A DNA stretch of 64,000 nucleotides from Diplonema papillatum. Taxonomy: Eukaryota > Euglenozoa > Diplonemea > Diplonemida > Diplonemidae. The stretch lies in NCBI GenBank assembly GCA_030068145.1, contig JAPJBO010000827.1, forward strand, positions 37,933 through 101,932, given 5' to 3'. Below, one piece after another: positions 16,152-26,187 of this stretch. The notes under the pieces are model-generated. The model made no database searches, was not told the DNA's origin, and worked only from the letters and a program-made list of their open reading frames with translations. The number at the start of each line of letters is the position of its first letter. Position 1 is the first letter of the stretch. The position numbers were made by a program, and so were the translations under genes.

Positions 16152-18812
16152 CTAGGTGACGGCCGATGCACCCCCGGGCTGGGAGTGGGGGCCTCCATTC
16201 GCTCTCCTGTTTGCGTGATGCTTTGTGCAGCAGCTGGCTAATGCTTCGTTTTCAGCCACACAATCGCCGCAACGTCCTAGTCTGTGAGCTGTGCAGAAGT
16301 GCATCCGGGGCCTTAGACCATCCGATCCGTGATGATGCTGCTTGAGGCGACAGCAGGTCTCCGCCGGTAGACGCTTTTTTACGCACTCACTGCATCGCGG
16401 CTTTTTGTGGAGCGAGCAAACCACTCCAGGGCGGGAAGTGTTAGCAGCGCCTTCTGGGGCCTCGCACGGGGGGGCACCTTTGCGCGGGTCAGTGCTTGAA
16501 CCCCTTTCGGCCTCTTCCGTTCTGCCTTTCCAGTCGGGTTTTCCCTGTGTCCATCCTGCCGGGTAAGCCTCCTCTGGCAAGAAGGTTGCGGCCCAATTCA
16601 GGTGTGGCGGGTAAGGGCTGCTCTCATGTTCGTCCGCGATTCCCGCCTGCGCGTGTTCGCGTATCCTCACGATGATGCCTTCTGTCGCCTCTGACAGCTG
16701 CGCTCGTCGGGAGACGCCCCGTACAACCGTCCCTCCCAGGGATGTCAGCACGGTGGAGGAGTACTCATGGCCATAGAACCACGGCTGCCCCGTCACCTTC
16801 TTGTACGCCTTCCCCATCTCAACGAGGCTAAGCGCTTTGCCCAAGGCGGACCGGCGAAAGTCGGTTAGCATCTTCTCTTGCCTTCGAGGAGTCGGCCGCT
16901 GGCGCTGCACCAAGTCCATGGCGGCGTTACTCAGGGCATCAGCGTCCGTGTTCCTCTCGCGCTTGACGTGCTCGATGCGCACTGTCATCCGTCGCTGCAG
17001 GGAAGAAACCATTCTGGCAGCGCGTGTCTGGTATGGCTTGAGCTCCTCGGAACATGCCAGGCGTCGCAAAAGCTGCCCCACTACCAGTGCCGAGTCCCCC
17101 CGCACCGTACACTGCGTGCCGTCCGCATCGTTCGCTTCGTTCAGCAGATGCAGGCCCGCTAGCACCGCTTCATACTCTGCCACGTTATTGCTGCGCACGG
17201 TGGGCAGCGGCAGGATTACTTCCGACACCTTGACGCCGTCTCGGTACATTACCGCCCCTGCGCCAGCAACGGCGAAGGCGGTTCCGTTCGCTCTCGCCCC
17301 ACCATCGAAGCACACAAGCAACCTGCTGTCGCCCATTTCCCCATCCGCTAGCGTTGTGCGAGCTGCTGTCACCTTGCCTGTCTGTGCTTGAGGTACTGCT
17401 GTATAGTACCTGCTTTTGAGGTCAGGGAGCCGCTGTCCGGTGTGCATTTCGAACTCTACAGCTAACTCGATGAAGCTGATGCCCAGCTCGTCGTGTCCCG
17501 GGGGTGCCCATTTCACCTGCCGCAGCCAGTCGGTGAACGCCATCCACATTTCCCGTCCGTATTTCCATTTCGTTGTCACGGCGGATGGCGCAATGAAAGG
17601 GACTGCGAGTCGGCAGGGTTCAGTTGGTCTCCAGCCTCGCGGGTAGCTCTCTGTCCTGTGATGCCGGGCTGACCTGTCGAGCAGGCCGTCGGCACCCTGG
17701 CGTTCCCTCAGCACTTCGACAAAGAACAGTTGCAGTCGCTTCACTACATGCCGCCTTTTCTCCTTTTCTGCCGGCAGCACGGAGGTGCTTTCGTCTACCT
17801 GAGGGGCTGGGGCTATCCCGCACAAGCGCAGACACGGGGGCCAGTTTACCTGCATGGTCCTTATGTCTTCGTACTTCGCGCGCAAGTGCTCCCAAGCGGG
17901 GCAGCTCCAGAAAAGGTGATCCACCGTTTCTCGTTCCTCCGTATTGCAGTATAGACAGCTTTCTTCACCGGCCCCTGTTCGTCCAGCCGCCGGCGTGGCT
18001 CCCACAATCACTGATTTCAGCATGCCGGCTTGATACGCGGTGAGTGGGGAATCGTGCATCTCCAGCAGGTGCCGGGTTGTCTGGTAATCCACCCCGTCCC
18101 GCACTCCCCCGAAGTCTCCTCCCCGCCTTGCCGCGAGCTGAGCCATTTCGCGTAGTCTCAAAGCGTATCGCAGGTCGTGCTGTAGAAGCTTCGTGTTGTC
18201 CTGTGCCGCTGCATCATGCACTACCTCGTCTCCGGCTTCGTTCGTGTAGGCGATGCTGGTTGGTGCCACCCATCGCCACCCGAGTCCGTCTAGCGCTTCT
18301 TTGAAGAAGGCGAAAGGTCCATGCAATGTCGCAAGCGAGTCGCTGTGCTCCCACGCTGTCTGTGACAGAGATCTCGCGGACTCCCACTTCTTGAGTTGCA
18401 CTGCCCAGGTGGTGATTCTTCTGTATGCCGGCACAACTACCGGGTCGAGTCGGTGCCCATGATGTAGGATATGTAGGACCGCCTCTTGAGCTCGGCGCGG
18501 CGGCCCAGTCCACATCGCCTCCGTGAACAATCTTCTCAGGCGCACGCTGTCCCGCTTCGTCATTCCCGATACTGCTGCACCGTAGTACCGTTTAGCTCCC
18601 GCTGACATGCTGACCACGAGGTCCTTCGCTTCGCCTGGCAGCGGGAGGCAAGCTGCCCTTTTCAGCACCCGCTCAGCTTCGGAATTCCTCTCCACAATCC
18701 GTTTCGACGGCCGAATTACCTCCCCCGGTGGCACCTTCTCTGTGGTTAGCATCACGCCGAGAACGTCGAATGTCACCCGCCTTTGTATACCTTCTTGTCG
18801 CCCGTTGTTCAC
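16152..18812 (-). CDS. Retrotransposon ORF2, C-terminal part: RT end, RNase H, Cys/His fingers
   Basis: This 886-residue open frame has no real start of its own, only a GTG at 18812. It continues the RT begun in the frame at 18809-21904, and its upstream codons (from about 18855) supply the RT segment that normally follows the catalytic YxDD. RNase H spans about residues 498-635, with the first catalytic Asp near residue 503 in a CFDGGARANG motif, then NVAEYEA and RGDSALV. Near residues 800-880 are two copies of a C-x2-H-x4-C-x2-C-x9-CC-x(2-5)-H motif. These would bind metal and probably template RNA or target DNA. The protein acts in target-primed reverse transcription if expressed. Confidence 0.85.
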   Translation of the reverse strand: MNNGRQEGIQRRVTFDVLGVMLTTEKVPPGEVIRPSKRIVERNSEAERVLKRAACLPLPGEAKDLVVSMSAGAKRYYGAAVSGMTKRDSVRLRRLFTEAMWTGPPRRAQEAVLHILHHGHRLDPVVVPAYRRITTWAVQLKKWESARSLSQTAWEHSDSLATLHGPFAFFKEALDGLGWRWVAPTSIAYTNEAGDEVVHDAAAQDNTKLLQHDLRYALRLREMAQLAARRGGDFGGVRDGVDYQTTRHLLEMHDSPLTAYQAGMLKSVIVGATPAAGRTGAGEESCLYCNTEERETVDHLFWSCPAWEHLRAKYEDIRTMQVNWPPCLRLCGIAPAPQVDESTSVLPAEKEKRRHVVKRLQLFFVEVLRERQGADGLLDRSARHHRTESYPRGWRPTEPCRLAVPFIAPSAVTTKWKYGREMWMAFTDWLRQVKWAPPGHDELGISFIELAVEFEMHTGQRLPDLKSRYYTAVPQAQTGKVTAARTTLADGEMGDSRLLVCFDGGARANGTAFAVAGAGAVMYRDGVKVSEVILPLPTVRSNNVAEYEAVLAGLHLLNEANDADGTQCTVRGDSALVVGQLLRRLACSEELKPYQTRAARMVSSLQRRMTVRIEHVKRERNTDADALSNAAMDLVQRQRPTPRRQEKMLTDFRRSALGKALSLVEMGKAYKKVTGQPWFYGHEYSSTVLTSLGGTVVRGVSRRAQLSEATEGIIVRIREHAQAGIADEHESSPYPPHLNWAATFLPEEAYPAGWTQGKPDWKGRTEEAERGSSTDPRKGAPPCEAPEGAANTSRPGVVCSLHKKPRCSECVKKRLPAETCCRLKQHHHGSDGLRPRMHFCTAHRLGRCGDCVAENEALASCCTKHHANRRANGGPHSQPGGASAVT

Positions 18813-21800
18813 TGCTGTGCCCGTCGTGAAAAAATGCGACTTTTTCTGCGTGCAGACTTTCTCATCCCGGTCAGCCCGGCGAACATTCCTGACCGCCTGG
18901 CTGCCTCCTTTAAATCGGCAAACGTCTTCAGCATTGCATACACGTCATCGACGTACGATAGCGGAATCGCTGCTTCGATGTCCGCTACGTGTCGCATCCA
19001 GACACTGATGATGACGTTAATGAGAATGACACTCAGCGGGCATCCCTGCATTATCCCGTTCGTAGGCACGAAGCCTTCTCCAACCGTTGCTCCCACCCGG
19101 AAGTGACGCCGCATGTTGGTGTAGGCTGCCCTCAGAGTCCGCAGTACAACCTCGTTAAACCCCAGCTCCTCGGCCAGCTTAAAGGCTACTTCGATCGGTA
19201 CCGAGTCAAAGCACTTTTGGAAGTCCAGCGCTAGGCCAAAGAGTGGCTCTCCCGTTAGGTGCGCCTCTTCGATAAGCGCTGCCAAGTGCCATACCAGGTC
19301 GTCTGTTCCATGTTCCTTCCGACATCCATGCAGGCCGCTCGGCGCAATCTCGTCCATCCACGCGAGTGCTGCCTTCGCCCTTACGGCTGCCCATATCCGG
19401 TACAGGACAGGCGTTATCGAAATCGGTCGTTGCGACAAGGGGTCCCCGTTGCTTTCGGGCTTCGGAAGCAGGTGAATGATCGCATGCATTAGCTGTTCCG
19501 GCCATCGTCCCTCGCTTTCCACTGCGTTCATGGCATCTGCCATGAGTTGTAGGATTTCCGAGGGGAGTTGTCGTAGCTCGTGCACGCGCCATCCATGTAG
19601 TCCGGGGGACGATGTCTTTTTCATCTTCTTGAGTGCCGCGTCCACATCAGCAGCACTGATGGGCTCGCATTCCATCGCATGCGGCGCGGGTAGATACCGT
19701 GCGTACTGCGACTTGAATGCCTCCCACTCTGGCTCCGGTTGGTCCGCATACTTTTGAAATATACCTCCCCAGGCGCCGGGCCCTCTCAGCATCTCATCGA
19801 TCTCCGTCGGGCACGCGGTTAAGGTGCCATCCTGTCGTCGCAGAAATGCCGTTGGGATCCCTTGCTGTCCAGCTAGAAACCGATATATATCGCCTTTTTC
19901 TGGGCCACTCCAAGCCTTCTGCATTCGATCCTTCCAGAGGCGTGAGCGCTGCGTCTTCAGCGCGGCAATCGCTTCACGTTGGGATCCTTCCAGCCTCTCT
20001 ACCGCCGCCACGAGTTCCTGCAACTCATCGCTGCTTCCGAAGTGCGTGAGCTGCGGTAAGAACTCTTCCACATTTCTTCTCCGCAACGCGTTTCGTGCGT
20101 TGCGTTCTGCTACCGTCATCGCACCCACTTGTCCGCTACCGAGCCTCTGCCTTGCCTCCGCGACCACTGAGCGTAGCATTCCAAGAACTCTATCGCGTTG
20201 CTTCGTGGACCAATTCATAGCTCCTCGCGTCGTGCATGCCTGCCTCGCAGATGCGTGCGCCTCCCGTGTGCGGTAGCCGCCGGCTCTACCCCGGTAAGCA
20301 GTCGACCCTGGTTCGAGGTTCTCTCGGTGCAAATCAATCAGGTACGCCTCCGCCACTTCAGACGCATTCCTCAACGCCCCGTCCGCCCCACTTTCCGTTC
20401 GCTTTCGACGCAAGGCCGACGCTAGCATGCTCTGCTTCTGCTCCTGCGTCTGCACTGGCACTCTCCTCGGGAAAGGGGCGGGTATCCGGTGGTTGCGTTT
20501 GGGCGGCGTGAAAGCCGGTATGTTGAGTGTGACAAAGATTGGGCAGTGGGTCGGTATGTCATACTCTCCCGCTTTCGCGGTTTGGACGGTCACCACGGTC
20601 TGTGCTGCTACTGCGTTCAGGAAGCACATGTCTATTCGGGAGCCCGCCGCCGCCGCCCAGCAGGTGGGCGGTGCGTCCTGTGACCCCGCTCGCGCAGCCG
20701 CTGACGCCGCATCGACCCATCCACTTTGGCAGGCTGTGGTCAGGGACATGCTTTCCTCTGCCGGCGTGTTGAAGTCACCCATGACAGCTATCGGTACCTG
20801 CCCGAGTCCTGCCGCCATTTCGAAAACATCTGCAATGAGCTTCTCCCGATCCCGTACCACCGCCGCCTCCCTGCCTACGGGCGCATACACCGATATCACG
20901 TGCAGCACCATACGCGCATTTCCCGTTGCCACCACCGCGTGCGCGACTCGTGTACTCCTCGCCAACTCTCTCTCCAACTCTGTTGTGGGCTGGGAGACAC
21001 TAGCCACCATGCCGCGGGTGGCGACAGCTGCGCCTCCTGGCACCCGTTGTCCTATACCGTTCGCACCCACAACAACAGGCACGTCTTCGCCCCAGTGACA
21101 GTCCCATCCGTATGCCGCAAGAAACAGCCCGCATGTCCTTTTTGTCTCTGGGCCCGCCCTGGTCTCTTGCAGAGCGACGATGTCCGCCGGGAGGGTCGCC
21201 ACTGTCCGACTTCTCGCATTTATGGAACCCACGTTTGCCGTTGCTAGCACTATCGTGCGACCAGGGGGCGCTATCGTATTCCGGGCTGAGAGTCTGGGTT
21301 TACTGTCTGCTGCTATCTCACTCAGGGGAAGCTGTGACACCTCGGGGCCGAGGGTCGACAGCAGCTGCAGAGTTTCATGCGGTACGTGCAACGCGTCATA
21401 GTGCTGCGGCCGGTACGTCACGGTGATGATGCGTGACGAATTACCAGCTCTTCCTTCGCACCTGAGGTGCGCCAAATTCGTTGTTGATAGTACCCACACA
21501 GTTGCCTTCAGCACTTCTGCTGCGGCTTGCAACGTGAGGTGGTCACCGTAGTGTCCGTCCCGCGCTACGGTGGAAAGATACTCAGATAGAGACGAATCAG
21601 TAGGGAGGAACGCCGAAGGCGGGTGGTGTCGCAGCTGCCAGGTTACCTTCTGCCTTAGGGAAGTAGCCGAAAGACTCAGCTTACTACTTCGCAGCAGCGC
21701 GGCAAATTGGCAGTTACCATCTTTCTCAACCGGTATCCGCTTCGCGCGCAAGATCGCAGCCGCCCTGTCGAGTTCCGTGTCGCCGCTTTCAGCTGGCGTC

Positions 21801-21904
21801 GGTTGATTCACGGCGGTTGACTGGTTCACACTCTTGACTTCCTCCCCTCGTCGGTTTCGCTTGCCAGTAGTAGGGTTGGCGCACCGGACAGCGCCAGTTG
21901 ACAC
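18809..21904 (-). CDS. Retrotransposon ORF2, N-terminal part: OTU protease, AP-endonuclease, RT
   Basis: Numbered from the GTG at 21904, an OTU-type cysteine protease has its DGNC nucleophile at Cys65 and HYD catalytic His at 168. An exonuclease-endonuclease-phosphatase domain follows at about 215-460, with LQET, GDFNTP and final SRIDMCFL/THCPIF motifs. An RT domain follows at about 660-1015, with LDFQKCFD, GCPLS and YVDD (984-987). The frame ends early inside RT because of a one-base shift. There is no ATG before the OTU domain, and the frame is continuous with ORF1 across a single TAG. Expression therefore probably depended on readthrough, or the TAG is a mutation. OTU domains are known in some non-LTR retroelements; I do not assign a clade. 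Confidence 0.88.
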   Translation of the reverse strand: MSTGAVRCANPTTGKRNRRGEEVKSVNQSTAVNQPTPAESGDTELDRAAAILRAKRIPVEKDGNCQFAALLRSSKLSLSATSLRQKVTWQLRHHPPSAFLPTDSSLSEYLSTVARDGHYGDHLTLQAAAEVLKATVWVLSTTNLAHLRCEGRAGNSSRIITVTYRPQHYDALHVPHETLQLLSTLGPEVSQLPLSEIAADSKPRLSARNTIAPPGRTIVLATANVGSINARSRTVATLPADIVALQETRAGPETKRTCGLFLAAYGWDCHWGEDVPVVVGANGIGQRVPGGAAVATRGMVASVSQPTTELERELARSTRVAHAVVATGNARMVLHVISVYAPVGREAAVVRDREKLIADVFEMAAGLGQVPIAVMGDFNTPAEESMSLTTACQSGWVDAASAAARAGSQDAPPTCWAAAAGSRIDMCFLNAVAAQTVVTVQTAKAGEYDIPTHCPIFVTLNIPAFTPPKRNHRIPAPFPRRVPVQTQEQKQSMLASALRRKRTESGADGALRNASEVAEAYLIDLHRENLEPGSTAYRGRAGGYRTREAHASARQACTTRGAMNWSTKQRDRVLGMLRSVVAEARQRLGSGQVGAMTVAERNARNALRRRNVEEFLPQLTHFGSSDELQELVAAVERLEGSQREAIAALKTQRSRLWKDRMQKAWSGPEKGDIYRFLAGQQGIPTAFLRRQDGTLTACPTEIDEMLRGPGAWGGIFQKYADQPEPEWEAFKSQYARYLPAPHAMECEPISAADVDAALKKMKKTSSPGLHGWRVHELRQLPSEILQLMADAMNAVESEGRWPEQLMHAIIHLLPKPESNGDPLSQRPISITPVLYRIWAAVRAKAALAWMDEIAPSGLHGCRKEHGTDDLVWHLAALIEEAHLTGEPLFGLALDFQKCFDSVPIEVAFKLAEELGFNEVVLRTLRAAYTNMRRHFRVGATVGEGFVPTNGIMQGCPLSVILINVIISVWMRHVADIEAAIPLSYVDDVYAMLKTFADLKEAARRSGMFAGLTGMRKSARRKSRIFSRRAQQ

Positions 21905-21949
21905 GTTTTCCTTGCTTGGTGTCAGTTCTTGTCCGGCACGCCCAGCCCC

Positions 21950-23185
21950 CTACTTTTTATCGATGGGGCTGTAGCGGTTGGTTGACACCATGTCAGTCAG
22001 GAGCTGCTGCTTACCCCCGCCTTTCCCGCCCTTCGCCTTTCCGGCGACCGGTCTCTTTGTAGCTTCGTTGAGCTGCTTCAACTGCTCGGCCAGCTCCTTT
22101 TCGTCAGCCTCCTTCTTAGCTTTCTTCCCTTTCTTGGAAGCTGTGGTGAGGGGCTGGGCCGGGAGGGGCTCCTGCGCGGCGTTTTCGGCTAAAGGTACCG
22201 GCGGCTCGGCAGGGGGTGGAGTCGGTTGGATTGCAGGTACGGGCTCGTCTGTCCGCGCGGGCACGCCTGCGGCGGCAGATTGCTGTGCGACCTGTGCAAT
22301 TCTCCCAAGCGCTGAGTCGATTCTGGCGCACATCTCCTGCGTAATACGGTCCAGCTTCTGCTCCGTCTCCGCCATCCACCCTATCTGGCGCATGTAGGCG
22401 TTGTCTTCGCGCTTGGTGGCTATCTGCGTCTGGGCGTCAGCCCAGCTTCGGAAGCGCTTTTCGAACGCGCCCTCCCAAGCCTCTCGCGCGGCAGTTCGCT
22501 CCTTCTGCCAGGCCTCTCGCTGCCTGCTCTGCTGCTGCGCCCAGGCTTCCCAGGCCGCTGCCGTCTCGTCCTGGTTCCCCTGCTCGCGCCTCTCTTCTCG
22601 CATCTCCGCGTCGTCCGTCGGGGACAGCTCCTTCAGCTGCTCCCGCAGTCTCGTCAGCTGCCTCTTCCGCACTTCTTCATGCGCTTTGAGCGCCCAGCGC
22701 CACTCGTCTTCCCCCTTCTTCTTCCCGAACTCGGCGAGGAACTCGGGCTTGGAGTACGTGGGTCCCCTGGGGGCCCCGTTGTCCGGCAGGCGTTTCGGTG
22801 GTCCTGCAGCGGCGAGGCTGTCCACCTCTTGGCGGGTTCGCTGGATGCGCTCCTGTCGGTGCGCCTCTTGCCGGGCCCGGTCGCGCGCCTCGACGTCGAC
22901 GATTTCGCCTTCCTCCTCGCCAACGCGCACCTTGGCAACTGGTGGTGGCTCCGTCGCCTCGATGTGCGCGACTCCCTTCTTGATCCGCACTCTGGCCCCA
23001 GCCCACCCAAGCTGCTCGACCAGGCGCTCGTACGCACCTACCCGCCCCTTCAACGTCTCAAGACGCAGAGTGTATGCACGGGTTTCGGGTAGGTGCACCA
23101 CACGCACTTCGGCTTCGAACCTTTCGCTGCCCGAGGGTATTCCCTCGGGCCCCAGGGGGACCGCGTGGAGGTTGTTCGTAGTCAT
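21950..23185 (-). CDS. Retrotransposon ORF1, 411-residue coiled-coil protein
   Basis: It starts at ATG 23185 and ends at TAG 21950. Residues 90-320 are strongly charged and helical, with many Glu, Arg, Gln and Ala and repeated Trp-containing heptads. A Pro-rich linker follows, then a basic Lys/Gly tail from about 365. This is the usual look of a retrotransposon ORF1 nucleic-acid-binding protein, although no RRM or zinc knuckle is visible. The next frame continues in phase after the stop. Its role would be RNA packaging in the retrotransposon particle. Confidence 0.75.
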   Translation of the reverse strand: MTTNNLHAVPLGPEGIPSGSERFEAEVRVVHLPETRAYTLRLETLKGRVGAYERLVEQLGWAGARVRIKKGVAHIEATEPPPVAKVRVGEEEGEIVDVEARDRARQEAHRQERIQRTRQEVDSLAAAGPPKRLPDNGAPRGPTYSKPEFLAEFGKKKGEDEWRWALKAHEEVRKRQLTRLREQLKELSPTDDAEMREERREQGNQDETAAAWEAWAQQQSRQREAWQKERTAAREAWEGAFEKRFRSWADAQTQIATKREDNAYMRQIGWMAETEQKLDRITQEMCARIDSALGRIAQVAQQSAAAGVPARTDEPVPAIQPTPPPAEPPVPLAENAAQEPLPAQPLTTASKKGKKAKKEADEKELAEQLKQLNEATKRPVAGKAKGGKGGGKQQLLTDMVSTNRYSPIDKK

Positions 23186-23227
23186 TTTACCGTTTGAGTA
23201 TGTGTTGAGTGCGTTATGGTTTTCCCC

Positions 23228-23809
<582 letters not shown>

Positions 23810-23955
23810 ACCCGTCCGCTCTGCCCTGTGGCTGACCGTCTCGACGAGCTTGTGTTCAGCGCAAGCGCCAAGCCCCAAGGTGCGCCACGCCTTGATGCTT
23901 TAGTTTGGGAAATCGGTAGCCACTTGACCCGTAGGCCCGTAGCTCTGCAGTGTGG
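23810..23955 (+). repeat. Dispersed repeat A, truncated copy 3
   Basis: It matches the second half of the family from CCGTCCGCTCTGCCCTGTGG to GTAGCTCTGCAGT. Confidence 0.85.
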
Positions 23956-24425
23956 TAAGCTTGTGCAGGAACAGCAGTTTTGTCAATAAGATGCTTTGCC
24001 GCCAGCTGAACCGGCCATGACTGTTGCGTGCTGTGTGCCTGGTGACGAGTGTCACAAGCTCTTTCATGAGCTGAAGCTCGCTGCTTCGGTCACGAGATGA
24101 TCGAGTTCCGCTTCTACCAGTTAACGGTCTTGACCTCTACTTCCCTCACGTGTTGGCGAGCTTGCGACGGCAACTGTCCACGAGGCGCGGTGCTATGCTT
24201 CGGCGTCAGCTGGACGGGCCACGACCATGACGCGCAAGTTGCTGTTCCGTGATGGACGGTCTTTGCGCCATCTTCGGACGCGTGTTGGCAAGCTTGCGCA
24301 GGAACACCCGTGGCCCGGTGCGGTTCCAGGCACGGCTGTTGTGTGTCGCGTCATGGGTGCCGCCCTGCGCGGTGGGGGACACGCTTCTTAAGCGTGTCCA
24401 TGAGCTGAAGTTCACGGCTGCTCCG
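23945..24425. repeat. Two diverged copies of a ~140-bp segment
   Basis: 23945-24095 and 24290-24425 share AAGCTTG-GCAGGAACA, GGCTGTTG/GACTGTTG-TGTG and CATGAGCTGAAG words in the same order. The spacing suggests an old tandem duplication. An open frame crosses the second copy (24249-24440), but I do not recognise it. Confidence 0.5.
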
Positions 24426-24480
24426 GGGAGGAAAGGGCAGCCTCGGGACTCATCGCACTCTAGTCATCCGCGTCAACTGC

Positions 24481-24792
24481 TTGTACGTCAGCCGGCGCCG
24501 TGCAGCAGTTTGGCGCGTACGTGCAGTCTCCCATCAATGGACACGTAGTCACGATGCTGCAATCCCATCCGGTAGGGCATGCACTCCGAGTACACCGCTG
24601 ACTTGTTGTACCACTGAGATCCAGCAGGGCAGCAACCCGGTGTCGTACAGAGCGCAAGTTCCCGACGGCGGGCTGCAGCTCCGGCAGGCCACCGAGGCGT
24701 TCAACGTGTCACACGTCAACAGAGACGCGTCCGTCACGTTGGCGCTGGGGGTGCAAGCTTCCGTCCAAGTCGTGCAGACCAGCAAGCCGTGA
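24481..24792 (+). CDS. Possible 3' end of a small gene (two short exons), unknown function
   Basis: An open frame from about 24485 to 24571 and another from 24619 to the TGA at 24790 join in phase 0 if the 47-base stretch 24572-24618 (GTAGGG to CTGAG) is an intron. The joined peptide, about 85 residues, is Gln/Val/Ser-rich and shows good codon bias. The upstream exon start is not fixed; CAG sites lie near 24490-24510. The intron is much shorter than the others in the window, so a decayed gene with a frameshift is an equally good reading. No family recognised. Confidence 0.3.
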   Translation: MYVSRRRAAVWRVRAVSHQWTRSHDAAIPSGRACTPSTPLTCCTTEIQQGSNPVSYRAQVPDGGLQLRQATEAFNVSHVNRDASVTLALGVQASVQVVQTSKP

Positions 24793-26187
24793 AGGCGCAT
24801 GTCGTGTTCGACTTCTCGGTTTGTCTCCTCAAGATAATTTTGACCGGGCTCTTGGGGCAGCGGATTTCAGGCAAAGAAAAGTTGCCCGCAGAGTACTCGG
24901 TAACAGGAATGCCGGCGCATCCTACTCATTGCACAAGCAGGGGTTTTGGGCTCGGGAAAAGTGGTCTCAGATACAGTCAGCGGTATCCTAAAGCAGAGCT
25001 GACTTCCCTATCTTCGTGTGAGAGTCATTTTCCTTTACCCTCTCGTTTAATTGTCAAGGGCCGTGACTTAACGTGTTCTTTCGCAATGCGTACAATTAGC
25101 GCGCCTTGAATCATGAGGATTTGAGTTCACTTCGTGTCTGCGGTGCTCACACTTGTTTGCTGCCAACAGCTCGTGATGCACATGGCTACCTTGGAAGCTA
25201 GCACGCAGGCTCCTCCCCTGTCCTAGAAACATCCCCGCCCACCCAACATAGAGAACGTGAATTCGGCCACAGGGAATCTTGTCCATCTAGCACGCGGGCA
25301 TCATGCTTTTACGGCGCCCGGTGATCGCCCGGCATCTTTTCCGGCTCCACTCTCTCGCTCCCTCGTGATATGAGCGCAGCGTATTCCCTGATGGGTCTAC
25401 TTTCAACTCTCTCTCGTCAAGAGTGCTCGCCCAGTGAGGCGGGGCGCGCGCGAGGCTTCCTTATCCCCGCCCTTTGCACATGAACCCACTGTCCAAAACA
25501 CGTCCGCGTTTCTGCCTTGTCTCTTTCCCGTACAGCCCTGTTGTCTCCCCACCCACCCTCCTCCCCCGGCGCGGGTCCCTTGCCGTACCTGTATAAAACA
25601 CTTGGGAAACAACGAAGCAATCCGGGAGAAGCGTTGTTCCGACTTTCCCTCCCCTTTCTGGTTCTTGTTTGCAGCGGGCGCTCTCGGACGACCAAAAGGG
25701 GCCTTTCTAGCAGTGGGACGTTCGTCGGGCGTACGTGAAGCTGGTGCAGATGCATCTGCTGTGTGCCTATCAGTTGTGCATCATCGAGTGTTTGTGCATC
25801 ATCCATCGGGTATCACCCACACTGAGGGCATGAGAACACCTCGTGGTATCGGTATCATGGGTTGCTGGTTCCACCTGGTTCAGATACCTTACCAGCACGT
25901 TTCATGGTGATGGGGAGCTGGCGTTCAACGTGTACGCACTAGCACCACGCGTGTGTTGTTTGGTTCTCCGTGACCTCGTACCCGTCAAACCCCAGAACCT
26001 CAGGTTGCTGAGCCATCAGACCATCCAGGTCCTAGATATCACGCTAGATGCTAGGTGTGCATACTCTATCAGCTGTGCATTATGCTTGTTTATCGGCTGT
26101 GTGTCATTGTGCGTGTTATCGCCAAGTTCTGCCCAATGCCGCGAAAACAGACGAACACACACCCACTCGCACAAAAGAAAGACAACC
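24793..26187. other. Spacer and upstream region of the 26188 gene
   Basis: No exon recognised. A TATAAAA word lies near 25591, about 590 bases before the next ATG; its use is unproven. Confidence 0.4.

Larger units (their letters stand above)
16152..23185 (-). mobile_element. Non-LTR retrotransposon with OTU protease, AP-endonuclease, RT and RNase H
   Basis: The coding core of a 7-kb element reads right to left. It comprises ORF1 (23185-21950), then OTU, endonuclease and RT in one frame (to 18809), then the rest of RT, RNase H and Cys/His fingers in another frame (18812-16152). ORF1 and the OTU-RT frame are in the same phase, separated only by one TAG. The RT is interrupted by a one-base frameshift near 18855. 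There are no LTRs. The exact ends and any target duplication are unclear: the 5' side runs into a (GT)n tract, and the 3' side is not followed by a poly(A). Two lesions in 7 kb suggest a young but inactive copy, or unusual decoding. Confidence 0.88.
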
